A stretch of DNA of 64,000 nt from Amphritea pacifica (lineage in GTDB: Bacteria > Pseudomonadota > Gammaproteobacteria > Pseudomonadales > Balneatricaceae). A program made the position numbers and the translations under genes. This document shows positions 1 through 8,283 of this stretch, one piece after another; the stretch's first letter is position 1, and every line of letters starts with the position of its first letter. The DNA lies in the NCBI RefSeq assembly GCF_016924145.1, contig NZ_JAFFZO010000017.1:1-64000 (forward strand), given 5' to 3'. The notes under the pieces are model-generated. The model saw only the letters and a program-made list of their open reading frames with translations, was not told the DNA's origin and did no database searches.

Positions 1-127
1 TAAAGGCTTGGGGCTGCCATCGTTGGCAGCGTGATAATAGATGAGGAGATGAACCGCCGTGGTACGTGACCCGTATGCCCGGTGGTGTGGGAGGAGGGGC
101 ACTGTGAGGTGCCTCCCTATCCCGATT
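1..127 (+). mobile_element. Group II intron 3' end (domains V and VI)
   Basis: The bases look like the 3' end of a bacterial group II intron read on the plus strand. A short hairpin lies at 13-30 (GCTGCCA/TGGCAGC). A domain V-like stem follows at about 51-88 (starting GAACCGCC, closing GGTGGT). A domain VI-like hairpin at about 93-119 (GGGGCAC/GTGCCTC) is followed by TATCCCGATT. The rest of the intron and any reverse transcriptase would lie left of the window. The 3' boundary is placed at 127 by analogy with the inverted relic at 674-737, which also ends in CCCGATT. The exact splice point is uncertain by a few bases. Confidence 0.75.
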
Positions 128-143
128 ATAACGTAGGGAAAGT

Positions 144-698
144 ATGAGAATAATCCAAAAAATAGGTGTTTATTTTATAATGCTTATTTTCGCAGCGGTC
201 GTAGCAGGAATTTATGGCATATTGCACGACCAAATAAGTTTTACATTTTCAGAAGAGTACTTTACCCAATTCAAGTTTAAGCAATTCGGTATCCCTTGGG
301 CGTATGAAACTCCACGTTTCGGAGCCGCATATGTAGGTGCCTTAGCTACATGGTGGATGGGTGTATTAGTTTTTATTATCTTAGGTTTTTTCGGTTTCAT
401 GTTCCATTCGCCGAAGCAGATGGCAAGCAATCTAAGCAAATCATTTTTAGTTGTAATAGTTGTAGCTCTTTTAACCGGCTTAGCTGGTCTTGCATTAGGT
501 TATTATCAGGTCAACGAACAAACAGTATCACGATACATGCAATGGGTAATGCCAGGCGTAACTAATCCCGTACAATTTGTTCGTGTAGGTTTTATGCACA
601 ATGCCAGTTATTTAGGTGGCTTAACAGGCTTGTTATCTGGTATTGCTTATCTAGTTATTTGTAAACTACGTAATAATCGGGTAGCCGAGGGTCTCTAA
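144..698 (+). CDS. Four-helix membrane protein of unknown function
   Basis: This 184-aa protein is not recognised. It has an N-terminal hydrophobic helix (about 7-27) and three more membrane segments (about 68-88, 100-121 and 153-175). A polar loop lies after helix 1, rich in Phe, Tyr and Lys. The gene is AT-rich compared with the chromosomal genes that follow. It starts 16 bases after the end of a group II intron, with GGGAAAGT as a fair ribosome site. Its last residues (about 178-184) are read from a second, oppositely oriented intron relic, so the natural C terminus was probably replaced. Close spacing to the boundary resembles an integron cassette, but no attC was found here. Function is unknown. 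Confidence 0.7.
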   Translation: MRIIQKIGVYFIMLIFAAVVAGIYGILHDQISFTFSEEYFTQFKFKQFGIPWAYETPRFGAAYVGALATWWMGVLVFIILGFFGFMFHSPKQMASNLSKSFLVVIVVALLTGLAGLALGYYQVNEQTVSRYMQWVMPGVTNPVQFVRVGFMHNASYLGGLTGLLSGIAYLVICKLRNNRVAEGL

Positions 699-737
699 CC
701 CTCAGCCCCCACAACACCCAGCATACGGGTCCGCACA
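674..737 (-). mobile_element. Group II intron 3' relic (part of domain V, and domain VI)
   Basis: Read on the minus strand, these bases give the second half of a domain V stem (ACCCGTATGC...GGTGTTGTGG), a domain VI hairpin (GCTGAGGG/CCCTCGGC) and the ending TACCCGATT. The layout matches the plus-strand intron end at 1-127, but the hairpin sequences differ, so it comes from a diverged intron copy. The 5' half of domain V is missing and no intron sequence continues to the right of about 740. It is therefore a dead fragment. It supplies the last codons and stop of the membrane protein gene at 144-698. Confidence 0.65.
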
Positions 738-937
738 GTAAAAAGATGACAGATCTGTTTAATGAGGTGGATAGGGGATCGATTTATAATGACATGAGAA
801 AATCAATTCGGCTTATCGCTGTTAAAGCTAAGGGCTTCTTTCAGGGCAAAGAGTAAACCTTTGCCCTTTCCCGATTTTCTCTCGAAAATGCGAGCCAGAA
901 GTAAGTGATTCAACGCATCAGGCTCTGACAGGCTTTT
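699..937. other. Intergenic junction between intron relic and chromosome
   Basis: Apart from the intron relic that ends near 737, no gene is seen here. A hairpin at about 853-880 (GGGCAAAG and CTTTGCCC) lies downstream of the minus-strand ybiB gene and could act as a weak terminator for it. It lacks a long T run. Confidence 0.4.
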
Positions 938-1921
938 TTAAAACGCTTGCCGGTCCCTGCCCTGCCACATCGTTTCTGCCATTCGAAAACAGGTATCCGG
1001 CTCATCCGCCTTATTCAGCAGCTTCAGCGCCAATGCCAGGGTGGAGATAACCGCGCCCTGACCATATTCATGGTCGATCTCACCGCGCCACAGGCGTAAC
1101 AGATCCTGGGTATCGAGCTCCTGCTTTACCAGACGGCGGGGGTAGTAGCGGGGCCATTCTGAGGTGCTGTACTGGTCGCCCCGGGTCCATTGCAGATCGC
1201 ACTCATCATCTGGTTTCACTTCCGCTTCGCCGCCATCACCCTTGATGGTCAGGCCGTTTTCAACACCCAACAATTGAGCCGTTTTCTGATGCATCGGGCC
1301 GTAGGCGGGATGAAATACACCATCAACGGTATGTTTTGCCAGCAAGGGGTTCAGCAGACGACAGAGTGTATGCACCGGTGACCGAAGCCCCAGTATCGGA
1401 CGCAGATTGACAATCCGGCCCATCTCCGGGCTCAGGGTATTGATCGACATAAAGGCAAAGTTGCTGCGACTGATTCCGGCTTCAACCTCGTTCCAGTCGT
1501 TACATGGCCCGATACCAAACAGTGGCAGACAGTCTTCGGTATAGATACGCCCCGGTGTATGACCACGGGCACCGTGCATAAAGATCTTTACACCGTTCTG
1601 AGCCAGCAACAGTGCTGACAGAATAAACCAGGGCAACTGACGCTTTTTACCCGCATAGCTGGACCAGTCGAGATCCACCTGTAACGTCCCGGGTGCACCG
1701 CAGCACTGTCGTACCGCTTCCACAAATCCGGCCAGCTCTTCCGGGGACTCCTCTTTCACCCGCAACAGCATCAGAAAGGCACCGAGCTGTTCAGGCTCAA
1801 CCTGGCCGTCTAAAATCATCTCCATCGCTTCCCGGGCCTCAACCTGACTCAGCGAGCGGGAGCCCTGCTTTCCTTTTCCTAAAATGCGTACAAAGGGGGC
1901 AAACGGATGTTCCTGTGACAT
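938..1921 (-). CDS. ybiB: YbiB/TrpD2 family glycosyltransferase-like protein
   Basis: A 327-aa protein of the TrpD2 (YbiB) family, structurally related to anthranilate phosphoribosyltransferase. The N-terminal helical GT3_N domain spans about residues 8-75. The larger catalytic-type domain follows, with a HGARGHTPGR segment in place of the phosphoribosyl-pyrophosphate loops of true TrpD, so a tryptophan role is unlikely. E. coli YbiB is reported to bind nucleic acids. No other trp gene is near, which fits YbiB rather than TrpD. The length is normal for the family. The start has only a weak ribosome site. The gene runs divergently from rlmD with about 200 bases between them. Confidence 0.85.
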   Translation of the reverse strand: MSQEHPFAPFVRILGKGKQGSRSLSQVEAREAMEMILDGQVEPEQLGAFLMLLRVKEESPEELAGFVEAVRQCCGAPGTLQVDLDWSSYAGKKRQLPWFILSALLLAQNGVKIFMHGARGHTPGRIYTEDCLPLFGIGPCNDWNEVEAGISRSNFAFMSINTLSPEMGRIVNLRPILGLRSPVHTLCRLLNPLLAKHTVDGVFHPAYGPMHQKTAQLLGVENGLTIKGDGGEAEVKPDDECDLQWTRGDQYSTSEWPRYYPRRLVKQELDTQDLLRLWRGEIDHEYGQGAVISTLALALKLLNKADEPDTCFRMAETMWQGRDRQAF

Positions 1922-2121
1922 AAAACTGCTCTGACCAATAGATAGAAGTTAAATAATTTTATACCCTGAACAGCCATTGGATGAAGCACTTACTCAGAAA
2001 AACTATTTATATCCTGAGATAAGCACAGCAGAATAGCCGATAAGAATCTGTACCTTCACCCAGGTCAGGATGCTTTAATGCCCCCGCACTGGTAGAATCC
2101 GCGCTTCGTCAGGAGAAGCAC

Positions 2122-3516
2122 ATGAAACTGAACAGTTCCCGTACCATAAAACAGCCCCCGGCACGAAAGCCTACACAGCCCCTGCCCACAGAACCGGTAG
2201 AGCTGACCATTAACGCTCTGAGTCATGATGGCCAGGGAATTGGACGTTATCAGGGCAAAACGGCCTTTATTGCCAATGCACTGCCCGGAGAACAGGTTCT
2301 GGCACGACTCACTGAAGAGAAAGCTAAGTTTTATACTGGGCATACCGATTCGATTATCACCGCTTCAAGCCATCGCACAGAACCTGCCTGCCCCCATTAT
2401 CATCAATGTGGGGGCTGCGACCTGCAACACCTGGAAAACAGCGAACAGCTAGCCCTGAAACAGACTCAGGTATTGGAACAGCTCGAACGTATAGGCAACA
2501 CAAAGCCAGAGCATATCGATTTACCACTAACGGGCAGCCACTGGCACTATCGCCGCAGTGCCCGAATCGGCATCAATCAGCTCTTTGACGGTGAACCCAT
2601 TGTCGGCTTTCGCCGCAGAAGCAGTCATCTGTTGACTCAGATCGATAGCTGTAGGGTATTGGATAAACGGGTCAGTGATATATTTAGCCGGGTCAGAGAG
2701 GCGCTCAGAGACACGGGCGATATCAAATATATCACCCAGATTGATGTTGACCTGGGGGATCAGGGTGGCTATCTGTCCTTAAGACTGAAAAAACCACTGA
2801 ATGATCAGCATCTGCAGATTTTCACTGCCTTGGCAGAACATTATGAACTGAGCCTGCAGCTGCAAGTTATCGGTTCAGATCCGCAAGTGGACGCCAGCGG
2901 CTTAACCCGTTACGCACTGGATCAATTGGAGCTGACGTTCCGCCCCGGTGATTTTATTCAGGTGAACGCCGAAATCAATCAGCAGATGGTCAATAAAGCC
3001 TGCCAGCTACTGCAACTGAAGCCAGACGACAAGGTACTCGATCTGTTTTGTGGTCTGGGCAACTTCTCCCTGCCGGTAGCCGCCGCAGGTGCCCCGGTTA
3101 CAGGGATTGAGGGCAGCCTGACAATGGTAGAGCAGGCACAGCGCAATGCACTGCATAATCAGTTGCAGAACTGCCAGTTTTTCTGCGCCAATCTGGCCGA
3201 TGATCTGAAGGGGTTGCAGTGGTTCAGGCAGAGCTATAACAAGGTCATTCTCGACCCTCCCCGCACGGGAGCAGCATCGCTGATACCTCAGATCTGCCGT
3301 CTGCGACCCGAGCTGATACTTTATATCTCCTGCAATCCCGGAGCGCTGGCAAGGGACAGCAAGCTGCTCAGTGAGCAGGGTTACCAGCTGAATAATTTCC
3401 TGGTCATGGATATGTTCCCCCAGACTCACCATATTGAATCGATGGCGTTGTTCGTCAGAGGGAAGAAGAAAGCACCGAAAAAGAAACTGTTTTCCGGCAA
3501 GGGGATCAGCCGCTGA
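2122..3516 (+). CDS. rlmD: 23S rRNA (uracil-1939-C5)-methyltransferase RlmD
   Basis: A 464-aa SAM-dependent RNA methyltransferase that makes m5U1939 in 23S rRNA. It has an N-terminal TRAM RNA-binding domain (about 20-80) and the iron-sulfur cysteine cluster CPHYHQCGGCD near residue 90. The C-terminal Rossmann methyltransferase domain has LDLFCGLGNFSLP for SAM binding, LDPPRTGA, and the catalytic SCNP motif. The start is well supported by AGGAGAAG just upstream. An RluA-type pseudouridine synthase gene follows after one base, so two rRNA-modifying enzymes are probably co-transcribed. A basic C-terminal tail is present. Confidence 0.95.
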   Translation: MKLNSSRTIKQPPARKPTQPLPTEPVELTINALSHDGQGIGRYQGKTAFIANALPGEQVLARLTEEKAKFYTGHTDSIITASSHRTEPACPHYHQCGGCDLQHLENSEQLALKQTQVLEQLERIGNTKPEHIDLPLTGSHWHYRRSARIGINQLFDGEPIVGFRRRSSHLLTQIDSCRVLDKRVSDIFSRVREALRDTGDIKYITQIDVDLGDQGGYLSLRLKKPLNDQHLQIFTALAEHYELSLQLQVIGSDPQVDASGLTRYALDQLELTFRPGDFIQVNAEINQQMVNKACQLLQLKPDDKVLDLFCGLGNFSLPVAAAGAPVTGIEGSLTMVEQAQRNALHNQLQNCQFFCANLADDLKGLQWFRQSYNKVILDPPRTGAASLIPQICRLRPELILYISCNPGALARDSKLLSEQGYQLNNFLVMDMFPQTHHIESMALFVRGKKKAPKKKLFSGKGISR

Positions 3517-3517
3517 A

Positions 3518-4156
3518 ATGGCTATCGCAATAAACGATCAGGATATTCTGTTTGCTGATAGTGAAATAGTTGTCGTTAACAAAGCAGCAGACCTGCTGTC
3601 CGTTCCGGGACGGGGTGAAGATAAACAGGACTGTCTGTGGCGCAGGGTTCAGCAACACTACCCTACTGCCCGAATCGTCCACCGACTGGATTATGCAACT
3701 TCGGGGGTGATGGTGTTAGCACTCAACGCGGCCAGCCATCGTCATCTGAGTATTCAGTTTCAGGAACGCAAAACAGGCAAATCTTATCAAGCGGTGGTGG
3801 CGGGACAGCTAGCGAAGAACAGCGGCACTATTAACCAGCCGCTACGCTGCGACTGGGACAACCGCCCCCTGCAGATAATCGATCACCAACAGGGTAAATC
3901 CGCCCAAACCCACTGGCGTTTAATCGAACCGCTGGACGATGCCTGCCGGGTCGAACTGACACCGATTACCGGTCGTTCGCACCAGTTGCGAGTACATATG
4001 CAGTTTCTCGGGCATCCGATTCTGGGAGATCGCTTCTACGCCACACCCAGTCAGATAGAGCGATCAGAACGCCTGTTGCTACATGCCCGCTCTCTCACCT
4101 TCAGCCATCCGGTGAGCGGTGAATCGCTAACATTCAGCTCGCCAGTGCCCTTCTGA
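3518..4156 (+). CDS. rluA: RluA-type pseudouridine synthase
   Basis: A 212-aa pseudouridine synthase of the RluA family. The catalytic HRLDYATSG motif carries the essential Asp, and the conserved segments PITGRSHQLRVH and GDRFY follow. Size and lack of an S4 domain match E. coli RluA (23S U746 and tRNA U32) rather than RluC or RluD; the exact target is inferred. The chosen ATG lies one base after the rlmD stop. A longer reading frame that begins inside rlmD adds 28 basic residues that do not look like the family. Translational coupling with rlmD is likely. Confidence 0.85.
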   Translation: MAIAINDQDILFADSEIVVVNKAADLLSVPGRGEDKQDCLWRRVQQHYPTARIVHRLDYATSGVMVLALNAASHRHLSIQFQERKTGKSYQAVVAGQLAKNSGTINQPLRCDWDNRPLQIIDHQQGKSAQTHWRLIEPLDDACRVELTPITGRSHQLRVHMQFLGHPILGDRFYATPSQIERSERLLLHARSLTFSHPVSGESLTFSSPVPF

Positions 4157-4177
4157 AACCCAGCTGTTCTCTCCCGG

Positions 4178-5131
4178 CTAATTAACCATCCGGATAAGCT
4201 CTCCAGCTTTCAGGGCAACAATGGTTTCGGTCATCTGATCAACTATCCGCTGGCGAGCCTGGATACTGCCCCAGGCACTGTGGGGAGTAATAATCAGATT
4301 GGGGATATCATCCGCCAGCAACGGGTTACCATTGACCGGGGGCTCCTCACTCAGTACATCGGTTGCCGCTCCGGCCAGCTTACCGCGACGCAAAGCATCA
4401 GCCAGATCAGCCTCATTCACTATGCCGCCTCGGGACGCATTGATCAGAAAAGCGCCGGTTTTCATCTGCTCGATCGCATCAGCATCTATCAGGTCGCGGG
4501 TCTGCTCGGTCAGCGGGCAGTGTAAACTCAGGACATCAACCTGAGGCAGCAGCTCTTCCATCGCTAAGCGACCACCGACCGTATCACCTCCGGCACGCTG
4601 GGCGACCACGACATTCATACCAAATGCGCCCGCCAGTTGCGCTACCCCGGCCCCCAGATTGCCATAGCCCACGATCCCCAGCGTTTTACCGCTGAGTTCC
4701 TGAATCGGGTAATCCAGCAGGCAAAACTGTTCCGCCCGGCCCCATCGACCATCACGGGCAGCCTCATTATAAGCAATCAGATTAGTATGCAACGCCAGCA
4801 TCAGCGCCATAACATGCTGTGACACCGAAGCGGTACCATAGGCCTGGCAGTTGGACACAGTGATTCCCAGCTCTGAAGCCGCCTGCAGATCGACATTATT
4901 CGTGCCAGTGGCGGCGATACAGATATGCTTAAGCTGTGTGGCAGCAGACAAGGTCTCTCTGTCCAGTACAACTTTGTTCACAATCACCACATCGGCACCA
5001 GCAATCCGTTTGGCAACCTGCTGCGGTGCCGTTGCCGGATAGGGATGAAAATGGCTGAACTCCGCTTTCAGCGCGGCCAGATCCAGATCATCACAATCCA
5101 GACTGTGCAGATCAAGAAAGACTGCCTTCAT
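4178..5131 (-). CDS. D-2-hydroxyacid dehydrogenase, glycerate dehydrogenase-like
   Basis: A 317-aa NAD-dependent D-isomer 2-hydroxyacid dehydrogenase. The substrate-binding N-terminal domain holds AATGTNNVD. The Rossmann domain has VGYGNLGAGVAQLA (about residue 150) for NAD. Catalytic residues are in NASRGGIVNE (Arg), the Glu of SEEPP, and the His of TPHSAW. Closest in layout to glycerate/hydroxypyruvate reductases (HprA-like), but substrate cannot be fixed from sequence. It converges with the rlmD-rluA unit, only 21 bases separate the stops, and no clear terminator lies between. Confidence 0.88.
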   Translation of the reverse strand: MKAVFLDLHSLDCDDLDLAALKAEFSHFHPYPATAPQQVAKRIAGADVVIVNKVVLDRETLSAATQLKHICIAATGTNNVDLQAASELGITVSNCQAYGTASVSQHVMALMLALHTNLIAYNEAARDGRWGRAEQFCLLDYPIQELSGKTLGIVGYGNLGAGVAQLAGAFGMNVVVAQRAGGDTVGGRLAMEELLPQVDVLSLHCPLTEQTRDLIDADAIEQMKTGAFLINASRGGIVNEADLADALRRGKLAGAATDVLSEEPPVNGNPLLADDIPNLIITPHSAWGSIQARQRIVDQMTETIVALKAGELIRMVN

Positions 5132-5207
5132 AGCTATTCACCTATACCGTTTCGAGAAAAATGCTGATGAACAACACTTAAAACGCTCAATAAAACAAAA
5201 AAATAAA

Positions 5208-5241
5208 TAAAAAAGGGGCCTGCTATTCAGAAGGCCCCTGT
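5208..5241 (-). terminator. Rho-independent terminator after bamC
   Basis: On the minus strand an AGGGGCCT stem and AGGCCCCT arm around a ten-base loop are followed by TTTTTTATTTATTTTTTTG. It sits 16 bases after the bamC stop and should end the dapA-bamC transcript. Confidence 0.85.
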
Positions 5242-5256
5242 TATGTCGCTCTGAAA

Positions 5257-6642
5257 TCAGATCTGTTCTTTGATCTCCCAGAGTATCTCATCAGCAATCA
5301 CCGCAGGCGCTGAGTAGCCATCCGGAGTCTTAACCGTCAGGAACACACCATTAGAGGTCCGGTTCATATGCAGCTGGTACTGACCAACATGTTCATACTT
5401 CCCTGATTCATTATTATAGACGCCATCCTGATTATCACCGAAGATATAGATCACTTTACCATCAAACCATATTTTGAATCCCTTGCGGCTCGCCAAGTCC
5501 GTTGTATCATCAACACTATATTGCTGATCTACATCGGTAGTTTCATCTTTACTGTACTGTTTTGAACTGTACGAAGGAACACCACTGGCTTCTTTATCGG
5601 CGTCAAGCCCCAACGCATCACCTATACGCCCAGTGCTAAAAGTGATCGCTTTACGATCAGAGTGCAGCCACTCAAAGAAGCCCATTTTCTCGGTATCTTC
5701 AAACGGCGTTGAAGTAGTGTAGGTCAGGTAGATCACACCGGTCTGCTGATCCCGGGTACCCACATCCAGAGTGGTTTTATCGATCGCTCTGTTGATCTGC
5801 GCCCAGGCCTGATCCACCGGCACCGTAATCTTCAATGCAGGGAAGCCCTTGGAGTCGCGTCCCATCTGTGGCAGATCATGACGCTGTCGCTTCATCTCAA
5901 GCAGGCTGAGACTGTTTCCGGCATTACTGGTTGATTTGCTCAGGTAGCGCAGCATCTCAAACATCATATCGGTTTTATAACCCACATCGGCGGCATCCGC
6001 TGACCAGTTAACCGGCTGGTCTTTCTGTTCCTGAGCAACCCGTATATGCTGCATTGAAATAGTCGTCCGGTCAAAATTATCAGCCACCGGACGCACTGAT
6101 ACCCGCAGCTTGTCACTGACAGGCCCCTCGATATCCTGGAACGTCAGATGCTTGATCATGCTATCGACGAAGCTTAACTCCTCACCTGCAGTATCGATCC
6201 AGTCGGTCTCCATGACACCTTCCCGAGGCGCAGATTTTGCCAGAGCGACATTGTTGAAACGCCAGAAGTCCTGCAACTGAATCCAGACATCGCCAACGGG
6301 TTCATCCACAATCAGAACTTTTTCATCCCCCTGACGTTTGAGGTTGACGGTTCCATTACCGGCATCCGCATAGAAAAACTCAGGACGGGGCACAACAAAC
6401 TCAGCAGTTCTCTGGGAAGCTGTCTGACCGGCACTCGGTATCTCCAGAATATCCTGCATCGCTTTAGAACGGTTCTGAATCGCCGGAGGCAGCTCCAGCC
6501 GCTGGGTAGCCTTTGCCTCTTCATAGTTCTGGCTGCGGTCGTTGATAAGGCCATGTTCGCCGTAAATTGGGTTTGAGTATGAACCACATCCAGCAACACT
6601 CAACACAGCTGCTGCCAGAGGCAACAAGGCAATTATTCTCAT
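5257..6642 (-). CDS. bamC: Outer membrane assembly lipoprotein BamC
   Basis: A 461-aa lipoprotein, the BamC (NlpB) subunit of the Bam complex that inserts beta-barrel proteins into the outer membrane. A signal peptide ends in the lipobox SVAGC, giving a lipidated Cys at about residue 19. The unstructured N-terminal part that contacts BamD follows (GLINDRSQNYEEAK). Two helix-grip domains follow, the second near 275-460. It is more than 100 residues longer than E. coli BamC. Extra length includes an acidic, Ser/Asp-rich linker around residues 345-380 (YSKDETTDVDQQYSVDD). It follows dapA after 18 bases, the usual dapA-bamC order. Confidence 0.92.
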   Translation of the reverse strand: MRIIALLPLAAAVLSVAGCGSYSNPIYGEHGLINDRSQNYEEAKATQRLELPPAIQNRSKAMQDILEIPSAGQTASQRTAEFVVPRPEFFYADAGNGTVNLKRQGDEKVLIVDEPVGDVWIQLQDFWRFNNVALAKSAPREGVMETDWIDTAGEELSFVDSMIKHLTFQDIEGPVSDKLRVSVRPVADNFDRTTISMQHIRVAQEQKDQPVNWSADAADVGYKTDMMFEMLRYLSKSTSNAGNSLSLLEMKRQRHDLPQMGRDSKGFPALKITVPVDQAWAQINRAIDKTTLDVGTRDQQTGVIYLTYTTSTPFEDTEKMGFFEWLHSDRKAITFSTGRIGDALGLDADKEASGVPSYSSKQYSKDETTDVDQQYSVDDTTDLASRKGFKIWFDGKVIYIFGDNQDGVYNNESGKYEHVGQYQLHMNRTSNGVFLTVKTPDGYSAPAVIADEILWEIKEQI

Positions 6643-6660
6643 TATGCTCGTCCGTTAGTT

Positions 6661-7536
6661 TCAGATAATTTCACAGGCTTTCAGGGCATTACGCACCTGA
6701 TTATGATATTGCTCAGACAGAACAGTCAGGGGTAAACGAATACCCTGCCCTATCAACCCCATCTCAGCGACAGCCCATTTCACCGGAATCGGGTTAGCCT
6801 CAACAAACAGCGCTTTGTGAAGCGGCATCAGCGACGCCTGCAGTGCACGGGCAGATTCGGTCTCACCAGCAATCGCCAGGCGGCATAACTCACCCATCTG
6901 CGCAGGTGCGACATTGGCGGTCACTGATATGTTTCCATCACCGCCCAGAAGCATCAGCTCAACGGCTGTTTCATCGTCGCCGGAATAGATAGCGAATTCT
7001 TTGGGGGCCGCCTCTATCAACGCTTTGGCGCGCTCAAGATTTCCCGTAGCCTCTTTAATACCCACGATGTTTGAGATCTCTGACAATCTCAACACCGTCT
7101 CTGGCAGCATATCGCACGCGGTACGGCCAGGAACGTTATAAAGAATTTGTGGGATATCAACCGCTTCAGCAATGGCTTTAAAGTGCAGATACAAACCTTC
7201 CTGGGTTGGCCGATTGTAGTACGGGGTCACCAGCAAACAGGCATCAGCGCCAACCTTTTTCGCCGCTTGAGTTAACTCAATCGCTTCCCGGGTAGAGTTC
7301 GCGCCGGTACCGGCAATAACCGGAATAGCACCTCCCACACGGTCAACCACCCGTTTGATTACCTTGCAATGCTCATCACAGCTCAGGGTCGCAGATTCGC
7401 CACTGGTACCTACGGCGACAATTGAGTCGGTGCCCTTCTCCAGATGAAAATCGACCAGTTTATCCAGTGCGCCCCAGTCGACATCACCGTTAGAGTTCAT
7501 CGGGGTAACAAGAGCAACAATGCTGCCAGTAATCAT
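6661..7536 (-). CDS. dapA: 4-hydroxy-tetrahydrodipicolinate synthase DapA
   Basis: A 291-aa TIM-barrel lyase that condenses pyruvate with aspartate semialdehyde, the first step of the lysine/diaminopimelate branch. The GTSGESATL motif binds the carboxylate, YNVPGRT holds the catalytic Tyr, and IVGIKEATG carries the Schiff-base Lys. The start at [12 protein letters not shown] matches the family. A longer frame to 7614 adds 26 residues with no similarity. TGGAGACC lies just upstream as ribosome site. It is the first gene of a dapA-bamC operon; the gcvR gene often found beside dapA in enterics is absent. Confidence 0.95.
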   Translation of the reverse strand: MITGSIVALVTPMNSNGDVDWGALDKLVDFHLEKGTDSIVAVGTSGESATLSCDEHCKVIKRVVDRVGGAIPVIAGTGANSTREAIELTQAAKKVGADACLLVTPYYNRPTQEGLYLHFKAIAEAVDIPQILYNVPGRTACDMLPETVLRLSEISNIVGIKEATGNLERAKALIEAAPKEFAIYSGDDETAVELMLLGGDGNISVTANVAPAQMGELCRLAIAGETESARALQASLMPLHKALFVEANPIPVKWAVAEMGLIGQGIRLPLTVLSEQYHNQVRNALKACEII

Positions 7537-7760
7537 CATGGTCTCCATCAAGAGGTATACAGAATGGCCTATGGTACTTGCCTGCGATTTGCGGCTCAAC
7601 CCATTTAAGCTCAATACGTTAGCGTAATCTGAATATTCGAAAAACGATGTTTTCAGGGGCTGCCAAAACTGTGTAATCTGTTATCGTATAAAAAGCGTAT
7701 TATTCTAACTGATCTCGGTCAGATAAGCGTAGTTTTAAGTCAGATTTTTAAGGAAAATAT

Positions 7761-8228
7761 ATGAGCCAGCCAACGATTGATCAACCCGTAACCGACTTCA
7801 CCGCGATAGCCACCAGCAATACCTCTGTGACGCTGTCAGAACTGAAAGGTTCCAACGTGGTCATCTACTTCTATCCGAAGGACAGCACCCCTGGCTGCAC
7901 CACAGAAGGCCAGGATTTTCGTGATCTTTACAATCAGTTTGAGGCGACTAATACCCAAATCTTCGGCGTTTCCCGCGATAGCCTGCGCGCCCATGAAAAT
8001 TTCAAAGCCAAACAAGCGTTTCCTTTCGAGTTGATCAGTGATCCCGATGAAACGCTGTGCAAACTATTTGATGTAATCAAATTGAAGAAGCTCTATGGCA
8101 AAGAACATATGGGGATTGAGCGAAGCACCTTCCTGATCGATGCGGACGGAGTACTGCGAAACGAATGGCGCAAGGTCAAGGTAAAAGGGCATGTCGCTGA
8201 GGTGCTGGAAGCAGCTAAGGCACTCTGA
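7761..8228 (+). CDS. bcp: Thiol peroxidase Bcp (peroxiredoxin Q)
   Basis: A 155-aa atypical peroxiredoxin that reduces hydrogen and organic peroxides with thioredoxin. The active-site stretch FYPKDSTPGCTTEGQDF has the peroxidatic Cys near residue 45. The CxxxxC resolving Cys is not present: the position five residues later is Asp, so this is a single-Cys-loop variant of BCP. The Arg of the active site lies in GIERSTFLID. AAGGAAAATAT supports the start. It is divergent from dapA, sharing about 220 bases of upstream DNA. Confidence 0.92.
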   Translation: MSQPTIDQPVTDFTAIATSNTSVTLSELKGSNVVIYFYPKDSTPGCTTEGQDFRDLYNQFEATNTQIFGVSRDSLRAHENFKAKQAFPFELISDPDETLCKLFDVIKLKKLYGKEHMGIERSTFLIDADGVLRNEWRKVKVKGHVAEVLEAAKAL

Positions 8229-8253
8229 CCCTGCCTACCTCCTGCTCAATTAA

Positions 8254-8280
8254 ATAAGCCGGCCTGCAGCCGGCTTTGCT
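8254..8280. terminator. Hairpin terminator between bcp and perM
   Basis: AAGCCGGC and GCCGGCTT arms around a short loop lie between two convergent stops. The T run on the plus side is short (CTTTGCT). Confidence 0.65.
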
Positions 8281-8283
8281 CTG

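Noticed and set aside
1922-2010. LexA box before ybiB
   Set aside because: A CTGT is present but no ACAG at the right spacing, so SOS control is not supported here.
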